36,087 bases of DNA from Deltaproteobacteria bacterium UBA5329 (GTDB taxonomy: Bacteria > Desulfobacterota > Syntrophorhabdia > Syntrophorhabdales > Syntrophorhabdaceae). Of the stretch, positions 7,588-15,323 are shown piece after piece. The position numbers were made by a program, and so were the translations under genes. Below the pieces are notes generated by a model. The model worked only from the letters and a program-made list of their open reading frames with translations. It did not search any database and was not told where the DNA came from. Positions within the stretch are counted from its first letter, which is position 1. Every line of letters begins with the position of its first letter. The stretch spans positions 120,023 through 156,109 of the forward strand of contig DHQV01000105.1 in the NCBI GenBank assembly GCA_002408185.1. Reading direction: 5' to 3'.

Positions 7588-8540
7588 AGACCGGCAAGGA
7601 TGTTTTGAAGAAAGAGGCCGAAGCCCTGCTGCGCGTTATGGAAAGCCTTGATAATGCCTTTAACGAGGCAGCAGAGATCATGCATCGGTGTGAAGGACGG
7701 GTCGTTCTGACCGGCATGGGAAAATCGGGGCTCGTGTGCAAAAAGATCGCATCGACCCTCTCAAGCACGGGTACACCGGCATTGTTCGTTCATCCTGCCG
7801 ATTCCCTCCACGGTGACCTTGGCATGCTCCAGCGCAGTGACGTACTTATTATTGTGAGCAACAGCGGGGAGACGGAAGAGGTGCTCAAGATCATTCCATG
7901 GATCAAGAGGCTTGGTATTCCCGTTATAACGATAACCGGGGATCGCGAGTCAACAATTGCCCGTCTGGGAAATATCTCGCTGTCGGTAGAGGTGGACGAG
8001 GCATGTCCGTATAATATCGTCCCGACGTCGAGCACTACTGCCACGCTTGCCCTGGGGGATGCTCTTGCATTGTCAGTCATGGAAAGACGTGCCTTCAAAG
8101 TCGAGGATTTTGCACTCCTTCATCCGGGAGGCTCATTGGGGAGAAAACTGTTTCTCCGGGTCGAAGATATTATGCATACGGACCAGGCGGTCCCTAGCGT
8201 TTCCATAGACACATCGATGAAGGACGCTATCCTTGAAATAACATCAAAAAGACTGGGCGTCACCGCTGTATATGACGGGGCAGGAAACCTTGCCGGCATC
8301 ATAACGGACGGTGACCTGCGCAGAGCGATCGAGCGGTATGACGATTCTCTTCTGATCAGGAAGGCGGGCGATGTCATGACCGTTGAACCGAAGGTGATCC
8401 ACAAAGATGCCCTTGCTGCGTATGCCTTGAAACAAATGGAGGAGTTTTCGATCACGTCCCTGTTTGTCATTGATGAAGACCGTTTGCGGCCGGTCGGCAT
8501 CGTGCACATTCACGACCTGCTCAAGGCGAAGGTGGTATGA
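7575..8540 (+). CDS. kdsD: Arabinose-5-phosphate isomerase (KdsD/KpsF)
   Basis: 321 residues, full length. An N-terminal SIS sugar-isomerase domain (about residues 35-170, with VVLTGMGKSGLV, VSNSGETEE and PTSSTTATLALGDALA) is followed by two CBS domains (about 200-255 and 262-320). It converts ribulose-5-phosphate to arabinose-5-phosphate, the substrate of KdsA, so the two consecutive genes catalyse consecutive steps. Translation begins with TTG at 7575, chosen because GAGGAGG lies 4 bases upstream and no ATG fits. In E. coli the Kdo-8-phosphate phosphatase gene kdsC comes next; here it is absent and an intergenic palindrome is found instead. Confidence 0.95.
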   Translation: MDSLKTGKDVLKKEAEALLRVMESLDNAFNEAAEIMHRCEGRVVLTGMGKSGLVCKKIASTLSSTGTPALFVHPADSLHGDLGMLQRSDVLIIVSNSGETEEVLKIIPWIKRLGIPVITITGDRESTIARLGNISLSVEVDEACPYNIVPTSSTTATLALGDALALSVMERRAFKVEDFALLHPGGSLGRKLFLRVEDIMHTDQAVPSVSIDTSMKDAILEITSKRLGVTAVYDGAGNLAGIITDGDLRRAIERYDDSLLIRKAGDVMTVEPKVIHKDALAAYALKQMEEFSITSLFVIDEDRLRPVGIVHIHDLLKAKVV

Positions 8541-8548
8541 AAAATAAA

Positions 8549-8602
8549 GGTGATGGGTAATTAGGTGATAGTTGATAGGCCCATAACCCATCACCTAATT
8601 AC
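8549..8602 (+). repeat. Palindromic intergenic repeat built on a GGTGATG heptamer (copy 1)
   Basis: A perfect 13-base inverted repeat pairs 8557-8569 (GTAATTAGGTGAT) with 8590-8602 (ATCACCTAATTAC) across a 20-base loop. A second register pairs GGTGATGGGT (8549-8558) with ACCCATCACC (8586-8595). The left part repeats with a period of 7-8 bases (GGTGATG, GGTAATT, GGTGATA, GTTGATA). There is no following T-run, so it is not an ordinary terminator. A second copy of the GGTGATGGGT palindrome lies between the pfkB and mscS genes. Confidence 0.65.
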
Positions 8603-8613
8603 TAGTATTTGCT

Positions 8614-9531
8614 ATGTTCAACAGAAAGATCGTTATCTACATATCTTTTGGATTTATTCTGGCAAGCCTGATAGTGGCCTTTTACTTCTTTGCAAGTAAA
8701 CCGGGAAAACAGGCCGTTCCCGTTACCCAGGACACCAGGAAGGCAGTTGTTTTCAAGGATGTGAAATATACAGGTGAGAAGCGCGGTGTTGTCGATTGGG
8801 AATTGACGGCGAAAATTGCGCGGAAATACCTGGATAAGCCGCTTATCGAACTTGACGACCTCAAAGGGCTCTACAAACCGAAACCTGATGTCGTGATCGA
8901 ATTTACGGGAACAAAAGGTCAGATGGATACGGATAAAGAATCCGGCCACGTGGATAACGTCCAGGTTTTTTATAAGGGCGAGTATACACTGAAGAGCCCG
9001 TACATGGATTTTGATTTCAAGCAAGGTCTGACGACAACGAAAGATGCCGTGCATATCAAGGGAAAAAAGATCGACATGAGGGGGACCGGCCTTCTGGCAA
9101 ATACCAACGATGAAACCGTAAAGATCCTGTCCGATGTGGCAGGGACCATCGTGACGGAAAAAGGAAAATACAATTTTCAGGCGGACAGCCTGCTGTATTA
9201 TTTCAAGGTGAGCACATATATCCTTGAAGGCAAGGTCATCATGAAAGGAAAGGACCTGGACATGGTGTGCGACATTGTCCACATATATAGCGTGGATAAC
9301 GAAGTCGAGCGGATCGAGGCTGACGGCAACGTGCGTGTCATGACGAAAGGCACGGTTGCTAAAAGTGAAAAGGCAGTATATCATTTTAAGGAAGGCACAA
9401 TAGTGTTCACCCAATTCCCAAGGGTTATCAAGGACAATGTAGAAATGAAAGGTGTTCGTGTCGTATACACGACGAACGATGGAAAATTGTTCGTAGAAAG
9501 ACCGAAGATACACGTGGAAAAGGGAAAATAA
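8614..9531 (+). CDS. lptC: Lipopolysaccharide transport protein LptC, apparently fused to an LptA/OstA domain
   Basis: 305 residues, much longer than a standard LptC (about 190). A single N-terminal membrane anchor spans about residues 7-27. Residues about 45-185 look like LptC (VDWELTAKIARKYLDKPLIEL is at 60-80). Residues about 186-300 look like an LptA/OstA beta-jellyroll: FQADSLLYYF, YILEGKVIMKGKDL and VERIEADGNVRVM. LptC takes LPS from the LptB2FG transporter and hands it to the LptA bridge in the periplasm. A separate lptA is missing between this gene and lptB, which supports a fusion. No Shine-Dalgarno precedes the ATG; the repeat ends 11 bases before it. Domain assignment is by eye. 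Confidence 0.78.
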   Translation: MFNRKIVIYISFGFILASLIVAFYFFASKPGKQAVPVTQDTRKAVVFKDVKYTGEKRGVVDWELTAKIARKYLDKPLIELDDLKGLYKPKPDVVIEFTGTKGQMDTDKESGHVDNVQVFYKGEYTLKSPYMDFDFKQGLTTTKDAVHIKGKKIDMRGTGLLANTNDETVKILSDVAGTIVTEKGKYNFQADSLLYYFKVSTYILEGKVIMKGKDLDMVCDIVHIYSVDNEVERIEADGNVRVMTKGTVAKSEKAVYHFKEGTIVFTQFPRVIKDNVEMKGVRVVYTTNDGKLFVERPKIHVEKGK

Positions 9532-9533
9532 CA

Positions 9534-10274
9534 TTGACGAAGGCAACTTTGGCCGCGGAAGGCCTATCAAAAATATATAACGGCAGAAAAGTAGTGGACG
9601 GCATCAGCATGTATATGGAGCAGGGCGAAATAGTCGGTCTTTTTGGTCCGAACGGGGCCGGGAAAACAACGTCGTTTTACATGATAATCGGTTTTATCAA
9701 ACCCAATAGCGGTAGGATCATGCTCGACGGCGAGAACATTACCGATCTTCCCATGTTCATGCGGGCGCGCAAGGGGATCACGTACCTTCCTCAGGAGCCG
9801 TCTGTATTCAAGAAGATGACCGTATCCGACAATCTCAAGGCCATCCTGGAGTTTCTCGGCGTCGATTCCGACATGATAAACCATAGGGTGATCGAGATAC
9901 TGGAGTCCTTTAAACTGGACCACCTTGCGCAGAACAACGCTGACTCCCTCTCTGGTGGTGAACGCAGGCGGCTTGAAATTGCTCGGGCCCTTATGACATC
10001 GCCGCGCTTTATGTTGCTTGATGAACCGTTTTCCGGCATAGACCCGATATCGGTTTCCGACCTGAAGAAGATAATCTACGGTCTTAGACAGCGTGGCATC
10101 GGGATATTGTTGTCCGATCATAACGTCCGGGAATCGCTGCCGATATGTGATAGAGCGTACGTCGTCAATGCAGGCAAAGTCCTTCTCGAGGGCACACCGG
10201 AAAGTGTGGCCCAGGACAGGATCGTGCGCGAAGTATATCTTGGTGAGGAATTTAATATAGATGTTGGAACTTAA
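9534..10274 (+). CDS. lptB: LPS export ABC transporter ATP-binding protein LptB
   Basis: 246 residues with Walker A GPNGAGKTT (about 37-45), the ABC signature LSGGERRRLEIARAL and Walker B FMLLDEPFSGIDP, then the LptB-typical SDHNVRESL switch His. It powers extraction of LPS from the inner membrane by LptFG. The start is TTG at 9534, 2 bases after the lptC stop, preceded by an AGGG; no in-frame ATG occurs before the conserved strand. The end overlaps rpoN by 14 bases. LptF and LptG are not in the window, as is usual. Confidence 0.95.
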   Translation: MTKATLAAEGLSKIYNGRKVVDGISMYMEQGEIVGLFGPNGAGKTTSFYMIIGFIKPNSGRIMLDGENITDLPMFMRARKGITYLPQEPSVFKKMTVSDNLKAILEFLGVDSDMINHRVIEILESFKLDHLAQNNADSLSGGERRRLEIARALMTSPRFMLLDEPFSGIDPISVSDLKKIIYGLRQRGIGILLSDHNVRESLPICDRAYVVNAGKVLLEGTPESVAQDRIVREVYLGEEFNIDVGT

Positions 10275-11625
10275 ACAAACACAAAAGCTTTCGCCTGTTC
10301 TGACGCAGCAGCTGCAGCAGGCCATCAAGCTCCTTCAGCTCTCGAAACTGGAGCTTGTTGAGGCGATCGAGTTGGAAATGAAAGAAAACCCCATCCTGGA
10401 GATCAGGGATGAAGAGGTTCGGCCTGAACCGGAAGAGACCCAGGACGACAAAAAAGAGATCCAGGAATTGCTAGACCGCTATTCGCCTTCTGAAGATTAT
10501 TTCCCAGGCGAAGAAAAAGAAGCACCTGACTATGAAAACATGGTCAGAAAAACTTACAATCTCAGGGACCACCTGAGATGGCAGATCGGTCTGTCTGATT
10601 TTGATCCCAGGGAACGTGTCGTTGCCGAATGGATAATCGAGAATATTGATGATAACGGGTATCTCGTATGCAGTCTCGATGAAATTGCGCGAGACTCGGG
10701 ATTTTCCCTTGAGGCCCTCGAACCTGTTTTGAGAAAAGTCCAGAAGCTGGACCCTGCGGGCGTAGGGGCGCGAGACCTCAAGGAATGTATCCTGATCCAG
10801 TATGAGCTGTCCGGGCAGAAAGACCCTGTTTTTTACACGGTCGTCTCGAGCCATTTCGACCTTATTCAACGCAATAATCTCAAGGGCATTGCAAAGGCTA
10901 CCGGTTTTTCGATCAAAAAGATAAAGGAGATCCTTGAAAGGATCAAATCTTTTGATCCCAAGCCGGGGAGAAATTTCAGCGACGAGTTTATCTCATATAT
11001 CGTTCCCGACGTGTATGTGGCCAAAGGGGAGGAAGGATACGAGATAGCGCTCAACAATGACGATATACCTGAACTCAGGATGAGCCGTTATTACCTGGGC
11101 CTTGCAACCGACCGGAAGGTAAGCGGCGAGACCAAGAGATATATAAAGAACAAGATGAAGCAGGCCGAGTGGTTCATAAAAAGCATCCAGCAAAGGCAGC
11201 GAACGCTCTTCCTGGTCGCCGAGTCCATCGTCAACTTTCAGATGGAGTTTTTCGACAAAGGCTTGAGGTCGCTCAAGCCCCTTATATTGAAAGACGTGGC
11301 ACAGGATGTCGGCGTGCATGAATCCACCGTGAGCAGGATAACGACCAGCAAATATATGAGCACGCCCCACGGGGTTTACGAAATGAAATTCTTCTTTCCG
11401 ACCAGCATCAACACTGGAGATGGGGATTCCCTGTCGACCAATGTTGTCATGGATCTCATCGCAGAGCTTGTCAAGAAGGAAGACAAAAAGAAGCCTTTGA
11501 CCGACGATGAGATAGCACGGACTCTCAAATCCCTGCACGATATCAATATCGCGCGGCGTACAGTTGCCAAGTACAGGGAGATCTTGAACATACGGTCTTC
11601 TCGTGAAAGGATGGTGGTTGACTAA
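10261..11625 (+). CDS. rpoN: RNA polymerase sigma-54 factor RpoN
   Basis: 454 residues. The glutamine/leucine-rich region I (QLQQAIKLLQLSKLELVEAI, about 16-35), which contacts enhancer-binding activators, is followed by an acidic region II and the core-binding domain. The C-terminus holds the DNA-binding RpoN box ARRTVAKYRE. It directs RNA polymerase to -24/-12 promoters, often for nitrogen, motility or fermentation genes. The ATG lies inside the end of lptB, so translation is probably coupled. A good -24/-12 match is found upstream of hom in this same window. Confidence 0.96.
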   Translation: MLELKQTQKLSPVLTQQLQQAIKLLQLSKLELVEAIELEMKENPILEIRDEEVRPEPEETQDDKKEIQELLDRYSPSEDYFPGEEKEAPDYENMVRKTYNLRDHLRWQIGLSDFDPRERVVAEWIIENIDDNGYLVCSLDEIARDSGFSLEALEPVLRKVQKLDPAGVGARDLKECILIQYELSGQKDPVFYTVVSSHFDLIQRNNLKGIAKATGFSIKKIKEILERIKSFDPKPGRNFSDEFISYIVPDVYVAKGEEGYEIALNNDDIPELRMSRYYLGLATDRKVSGETKRYIKNKMKQAEWFIKSIQQRQRTLFLVAESIVNFQMEFFDKGLRSLKPLILKDVAQDVGVHESTVSRITTSKYMSTPHGVYEMKFFFPTSINTGDGDSLSTNVVMDLIAELVKKEDKKKPLTDDEIARTLKSLHDINIARRTVAKYREILNIRSSRERMVVD

Positions 11626-11680
11626 AGTAATCTTAATTTTCTTTAAGAAGGTCAGGTTGCACCAGCGTGCTCTTTGGTAA

Positions 11681-11690
11681 ATTACGTAAT
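11681..11690 (+). promoter_or_regulatory. Perfect 10-base palindrome upstream of the hpf promoter candidate
   Basis: ATTACGTAAT is a perfect dyad located 17 bases before the -35 candidate of hpf. Its position suits an operator, but it is too short to exclude chance in an AT-rich spacer. Confidence 0.25.
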
Positions 11691-11707
11691 ACTTTCGGGG
11701 AATTGGA

Positions 11708-11736
11708 TTGACTTGATGCGGCATATCTGTTAATTT
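11708..11736 (+). promoter_or_regulatory. Sigma-70-type promoter candidate for hpf-ptsN
   Basis: TTGACT (11708-11713), a 17-base spacer and TAATTT (11731-11736). The -35 box is good; the -10 box matches only partly. It lies in the 161-base gap after rpoN and would allow hpf to be expressed apart from the upstream operon. Confidence 0.35.
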
Positions 11737-11743
11737 ATGCTCG

Positions 11744-11772
11744 AAGGTTGGTGCGTGCCAACCTTATTTTTT
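11744..11772 (+). terminator. Intrinsic terminator or attenuator hairpin in the hpf leader
   Basis: AAGGTTGG (11744-11751) pairs perfectly with CCAACCTT (11758-11765) around a 6-base loop and is followed by ATTTTTT (11766-11772). It ends only 14 bases before the hpf start and lies after the promoter candidate. It is therefore either the terminator of the rpoN transcript or, if the promoter is real, a hairpin at the very 5' end of the hpf mRNA. Confidence 0.65.
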
Positions 11773-11786
11773 ATAACGGAGGCAAT

Positions 11787-12311
11787 ATGGATATCACAAC
11801 CAGCTTCAGACACGTCGATCCCAGCGAAGACATAAGGCGATATGTCGAAGATAAGCTTTCGCGGCTCCACAAATACGTAGAAACCCCTCTTGATATACAC
11901 GCGGTCATTTCGCTCGAAAGAAGGTACCGTCAACGTATCGATGTCATGTTCACCATTAACGGAGTTGTCATAAATGCGCATGAGGTCATGGATGATATCT
12001 ATGCGGCTATCGATAAGATAGTCGACAAACTTGAACGCAGACTCAAGAAGTACCGCGATAAGGTCAAGGCGTACCGTGACAATAAATCGAAACGCACCGT
12101 CCTTACCCCGACGGCAGAAGAGTCCGGTATTATCGTTTCCCGGACTATCGAGGCAAAACCCATGGACCCTGAAGAAGCCGTAATGCAGCTCAAGGCGTCC
12201 GGCGATATGTTTATGGTCTTTCGCGAACGGGAACGCGACAATGTCTGCATAGTCTATAAGAGAAAGGACGGGAATTTCAGCCTTATCGAGACAGCAGGGA
12301 AGGGACCTTGA
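11787..12311 (+). CDS. hpf: Ribosome hibernation promoting factor, long form
   Basis: 174 residues. The N-terminal S30AE/YfiA domain (about 1-100, beginning MDITTSFRHVDPSEDIRRYV) binds the small subunit's decoding region. A C-terminal domain (about 118-170, with EAVMQLKASGDMFMVFRE) is the dimerisation module of long HPFs that pairs 70S ribosomes into 100S particles in starvation. The start at 11787 has a GGAGG box 4 bases upstream; the frame is open further upstream through the hairpin but starts there only with TTG. Its stop overlaps the ptsN start. The rpoN-hpf-ptsN order is conserved widely in Proteobacteria. Confidence 0.94.
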   Translation: MDITTSFRHVDPSEDIRRYVEDKLSRLHKYVETPLDIHAVISLERRYRQRIDVMFTINGVVINAHEVMDDIYAAIDKIVDKLERRLKKYRDKVKAYRDNKSKRTVLTPTAEESGIIVSRTIEAKPMDPEEAVMQLKASGDMFMVFRERERDNVCIVYKRKDGNFSLIETAGKGP

Positions 12312-12772
12312 GGCTCGGTGAAATACTGAAAGAGTCCACGGTTATTTGCGATATAAAAGGCGGCACCAAGAAAAAAGTAGTGGCACTCCTTGCATCACGG
12401 TTAAAGACCGCGGGACTTATAAATGATATCGATCCCGTGGTCAGGGTCGTAATGGAACGTGAATCGCTGGGATCGACCGGTATTGGCGACGGGGTAGCGA
12501 TACCTCACGGGAAACTCGGTGGTTCCGGCCAGATCATGTGCGTATTCGCTCGCTCCAGAAAAGGGGTGGATTTTGACGCCGTGGATGGAAAACCGGTGCA
12601 TATTTTTTTTCTGGTTCTCGCTCCGGAGGATTCGGCAAGTCTTCACCTCATGGCATTATCACGAATATCAAGGATCCTTCGCGACCCGTCGTTCCGGAGA
12701 AGGTTGCTCGAGATGCCCGACGATGCCCGTGTGCTCTATCAGAGCATTGTAGAAGAGGACGAAAAATATTGA
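12308..12772 (+). CDS. ptsN: PTS EIIA(Ntr) regulatory phosphocarrier
   Basis: 154 residues of the fructose/mannitol-type EIIA fold, with the phosphorylated histidine His67 in GVAIPHGK and the flanking GSTGIGDG motif. EIIA(Ntr) receives phosphate from the PTS chain and regulates targets such as potassium transport and stress responses instead of carrying sugar. TTG at 12308 overlaps the hpf stop (TTGA). A 69-base gap separates it from hprK. A dedicated NPr is not present; the HPr encoded downstream is the likely donor. Confidence 0.92.
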   Translation: MRLGEILKESTVICDIKGGTKKKVVALLASRLKTAGLINDIDPVVRVVMERESLGSTGIGDGVAIPHGKLGGSGQIMCVFARSRKGVDFDAVDGKPVHIFFLVLAPEDSASLHLMALSRISRILRDPSFRRRLLEMPDDARVLYQSIVEEDEKY

Positions 12773-12841
12773 ACGAGCGGTTGCCTTACCGGCTTAATAC
12801 ACATTTGAACGGCCGGCATGATCTCTTGACAGGAAGAACGC

Positions 12842-13783
12842 ATGAAAGGGATTCAGGTACAGCAGCTTGTAGACGATGAACTGTATGGATTGGAACTGGA
12901 AGTCCTAGCAGGAAACAAGGGGCTTTCCCGGAAGATCTATAACCCGAGGATACAGAAATTAGGCCTCGTCATAACGGGTCGCATGGTATATCTCCATCCG
13001 CACAGGGTGCAGATACTGGGAAACATCGAGATATCCTACCTTCGCTCGCTGACCGAGTCGGAAAACAAGCGCATCATACGGGAATTGTGCCGTAATAATG
13101 TCGTATGTTTTATCGTATCGCGAAACCTGAAGGTGCCCGAATTTTTCCTTATATCAGCAGAAGAAAAAGGGATACCGTTACTTAGAACAAGACTTGTTAC
13201 GTCTATATTCATCGAAAGGATATCGAAGCTTCTCGAAGAGAAGCTCGCTCCTTCCACGACGCTCCACGGCGTACTGATGGACATCCTTGGCGTCGGCGCC
13301 CTTATCATGGGGAGGCCCGGTATCGGTAAAAGTGAAAATGCCCTGGAACTCATTATGCGGGGACACCGCCTGGTAGTCGATGATGCGGTCCATATAAAAA
13401 AGATTGGAGCGATAGACCTCTACGGAGAAGCCCCGGAGATGATCAAGAGTCTGCTCGAGATCAGGGGTGTCGGAATCGTCGATATCCGGCATCTCTTCGG
13501 AGTGTCTGCGGTAATCGACAAGAAGAAGATAGATCTCGTCATCGAGCTTTTTGACTGGGACGCGTCACTCGAGTGTGAACGCGTGGGCCTCAAGGAAGAT
13601 AAATACAGAGTTCTAAGCGTAGATCTGCCATTCGTGAAAATACCTATAAGCTCTGGTAGGAATGTGTCGGCAATCATTGAACTTGCATGCCGCAATTTTA
13701 TCCTGCGCAGGCAAGGGATAAATACCGCTGTTGAGCTTGAAAAACGGATGCAAAGATCTATGAGGGAGGATATGGCGGAATGA
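12842..13783 (+). CDS. hprK: HPr kinase/phosphorylase
   Basis: 313 residues. The N-terminal domain (about 1-130) is followed by the kinase domain with His142 (LHGVLMDILG), Walker A GRPGIGKS (157-164), the Asp180/Asp181 pair (VVDDAVHI) and the family signature EIRGVGIVDIRHLFG (206-220). The enzyme phosphorylates and dephosphorylates HPr on Ser46, linking metabolic state to PTS activity. Ser46 is conserved in the HPr encoded 1.3 kb downstream. An AGGA box precedes the ATG by 7 bases. The stop overlaps the rapZ start by ATGA. Confidence 0.95.
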   Translation: MKGIQVQQLVDDELYGLELEVLAGNKGLSRKIYNPRIQKLGLVITGRMVYLHPHRVQILGNIEISYLRSLTESENKRIIRELCRNNVVCFIVSRNLKVPEFFLISAEEKGIPLLRTRLVTSIFIERISKLLEEKLAPSTTLHGVLMDILGVGALIMGRPGIGKSENALELIMRGHRLVVDDAVHIKKIGAIDLYGEAPEMIKSLLEIRGVGIVDIRHLFGVSAVIDKKKIDLVIELFDWDASLECERVGLKEDKYRVLSVDLPFVKIPISSGRNVSAIIELACRNFILRRQGINTAVELEKRMQRSMREDMAE

Positions 13784-14631
13784 GAGACACCATCATCGTA
13801 AGCGGCATTTCCGGTTCGGGCAAAACGACATTCTTAAGAGCGCTCGAAGACATAGGCTTTTTCTGTGTGGATAATTTTCCGATAGTCCTTCTCCTCAAAT
13901 TCTTGGAACTGAACCGGGCTGAGGGCGAAAAAGTGAAGAGGTGCGCATTTGTCATCGACGTGCGCCTGCGCGACTTTTTTGAGACCGGTCAGGATGTGAT
14001 AAAGAGAGTAAAACAGGAATTCAACGCGAAGGTGCTCTTTCTGGAAAGCACCGAAGAGAGCATTATACGGAGATTTCGCGAGACGCGTAGGTCCCATCCG
14101 CTCCTGGATTCTCCCAACGTCAAAGATGCCTTGGCAGAAGAGCGAAAATTAATGACTTGGCTCAGGAATATGGCAGACGAAGTTATCGATACAACTCACT
14201 TGACCCCGCACGAGCTGCGCCGATGGGTGCTTAACAAGTATGGTACCCAGGAACAGCGCATGAAGATAAATCTCATGTCATTCGGCTATGCGTTCGGGCT
14301 TCCTCTCGAGGCGGACATCGTTCTCGACGTGAGATTTCTCCCGAACCCTTTCTTCGTGGAGGGGCTCCGCGAGAAAACGGGACTCGACCGCGAGGTGATG
14401 GAATACATTAAGTCTCAGGAAGTATTCAAGAAATATTTCCTTTTTCTTTCAGATTTTTTGGTGTACCTTATTCCTCTATTTGAGAATGAGGGAAAAAGTT
14501 ATCTGACCATATGTTTTGGCTGCACGGGCGGAAAACACCGCTCGGTATTTATTGCCGGCGAGCTGGCCGAACAATTAAATACCATGGGTTATAGTGTATC
14601 CACCGTTCACAGGGATATAGAAAAGAACTGA
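13780..14631 (+). CDS. rapZ: RNase adapter / nucleotide-binding protein RapZ
   Basis: 283 residues, standard length. Walker A is GISGSGKT (6-13), followed by FCVDNFP, and the C-terminal domain has CFGCTGGKHRSV, the conserved cysteine/histidine motif of the family. In E. coli RapZ senses glucosamine-6-phosphate and steers RNase E to the GlmZ small RNA. Outside enteric bacteria the glmZ system is absent and the role is less clear, but a link to amino-sugar precursors of the envelope fits this cell-envelope/PTS cluster. ATGA overlap with hprK. Confidence 0.94.
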   Translation: MRDTIIVSGISGSGKTTFLRALEDIGFFCVDNFPIVLLLKFLELNRAEGEKVKRCAFVIDVRLRDFFETGQDVIKRVKQEFNAKVLFLESTEESIIRRFRETRRSHPLLDSPNVKDALAEERKLMTWLRNMADEVIDTTHLTPHELRRWVLNKYGTQEQRMKINLMSFGYAFGLPLEADIVLDVRFLPNPFFVEGLREKTGLDREVMEYIKSQEVFKKYFLFLSDFLVYLIPLFENEGKSYLTICFGCTGGKHRSVFIAGELAEQLNTMGYSVSTVHRDIEKN

Positions 14632-14641
14632 GGAGGCTTTT

Positions 14642-15052
14642 ATGATCGGTCTCGTTGTGGTGGCACACTTTAATCTGAGCCGTGAAATGGTTGCAGCTAC
14701 TGAATTAATTGTGGGCAAACAGGAACAATTTGTCGCGGTCGACATCTTTCCCGACGATCAGGTCGAAAAAATAAAAGAAAAGATTGTGTCAGCCTTAAAA
14801 AGCGCAGATACAGGGGACGGTGTCATTATACTGACCGATATGTTTGGTGGAACCCCCTCGAATATAAGCCTGTCATTCTTGGAAGAGGACAAGGTTGAGG
14901 TTGTGGCGGGTGTCAATCTTCCGATGCTTATCAAGCTGGTCACATACCGGGAGGGAAGGAAGCTCGGTGAACTGGCGAATTTCATAACACAGTATGGACA
15001 GAAGAACATATACCGCGCAACGGATGTCCTGAAAGCGAGGAAGAAGGACTAG
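14642..15052 (+). CDS. PTS mannose-family EIIA domain protein
   Basis: 136 residues, a free-standing EIIA(Man) domain. The phosphorylatable histidine is His9 (VVVAHFNLS), with the downstream DMFGGTPSNIS motif of the family. No EIIB, EIIC or EIID component is visible, so the protein probably serves as a phosphate sink or regulator, as proposed for other Desulfobacterota with incomplete PTS. A strong GAGGAGG box precedes the ATG. The next gene (HPr) begins after 4 bases. Confidence 0.92.
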   Translation: MIGLVVVAHFNLSREMVAATELIVGKQEQFVAVDIFPDDQVEKIKEKIVSALKSADTGDGVIILTDMFGGTPSNISLSFLEEDKVEVVAGVNLPMLIKLVTYREGRKLGELANFITQYGQKNIYRATDVLKARKKD

Positions 15053-15056
15053 GGCA

Positions 15057-15323
15057 ATGCTCGAAGGCGTATTTACGATCAGGAACAGGCTTGGCCTTCA
15101 CGCGCGCGCGGCGGCAATGTTCGTCAAGTCTGCGGCCAAATTCAACTCGAACGTGCTTATGGAAAAGGACGGCATGCAGGTAAATGGAAAGAGCATCATG
15201 GGCCTGCTCATGTTGGCCTGTCCTCTTGGTAGTAAAATAGTGCTAAGAGCTGAAGGAGAGGACGAAGAAAAGGCCTTTCAAGAATTGGGAGACCTTATTA
15301 ACAATGGATTTAACGAGGAATGA
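15057..15323 (+). CDS. ptsH: Phosphocarrier protein HPr
   Basis: 88 residues with the EI-dependent phosphorylation site His15 in GLHARAA and the HprK-dependent site Ser46 in NGKSIMGLL, both at canonical positions. It relays phosphate from EI to the EIIA proteins. Having both sites means that it can be tuned by the HPr kinase/phosphorylase encoded upstream. Its stop codon overlaps the ptsI start (ATGA). Confidence 0.96.
   Translation: MLEGVFTIRNRLGLHARAAAMFVKSAAKFNSNVLMEKDGMQVNGKSIMGLLMLACPLGSKIVLRAEGEDEEKAFQELGDLINNGFNEE

Noticed and set aside
8602..9570. Minus-strand open frame (322 codons) opposite lptC
   Set aside because: It covers the complete plus-strand LptC/LptA frame, which has a membrane anchor and family motifs; the antisense product is rich in His/Phe/Ile with no family likeness.
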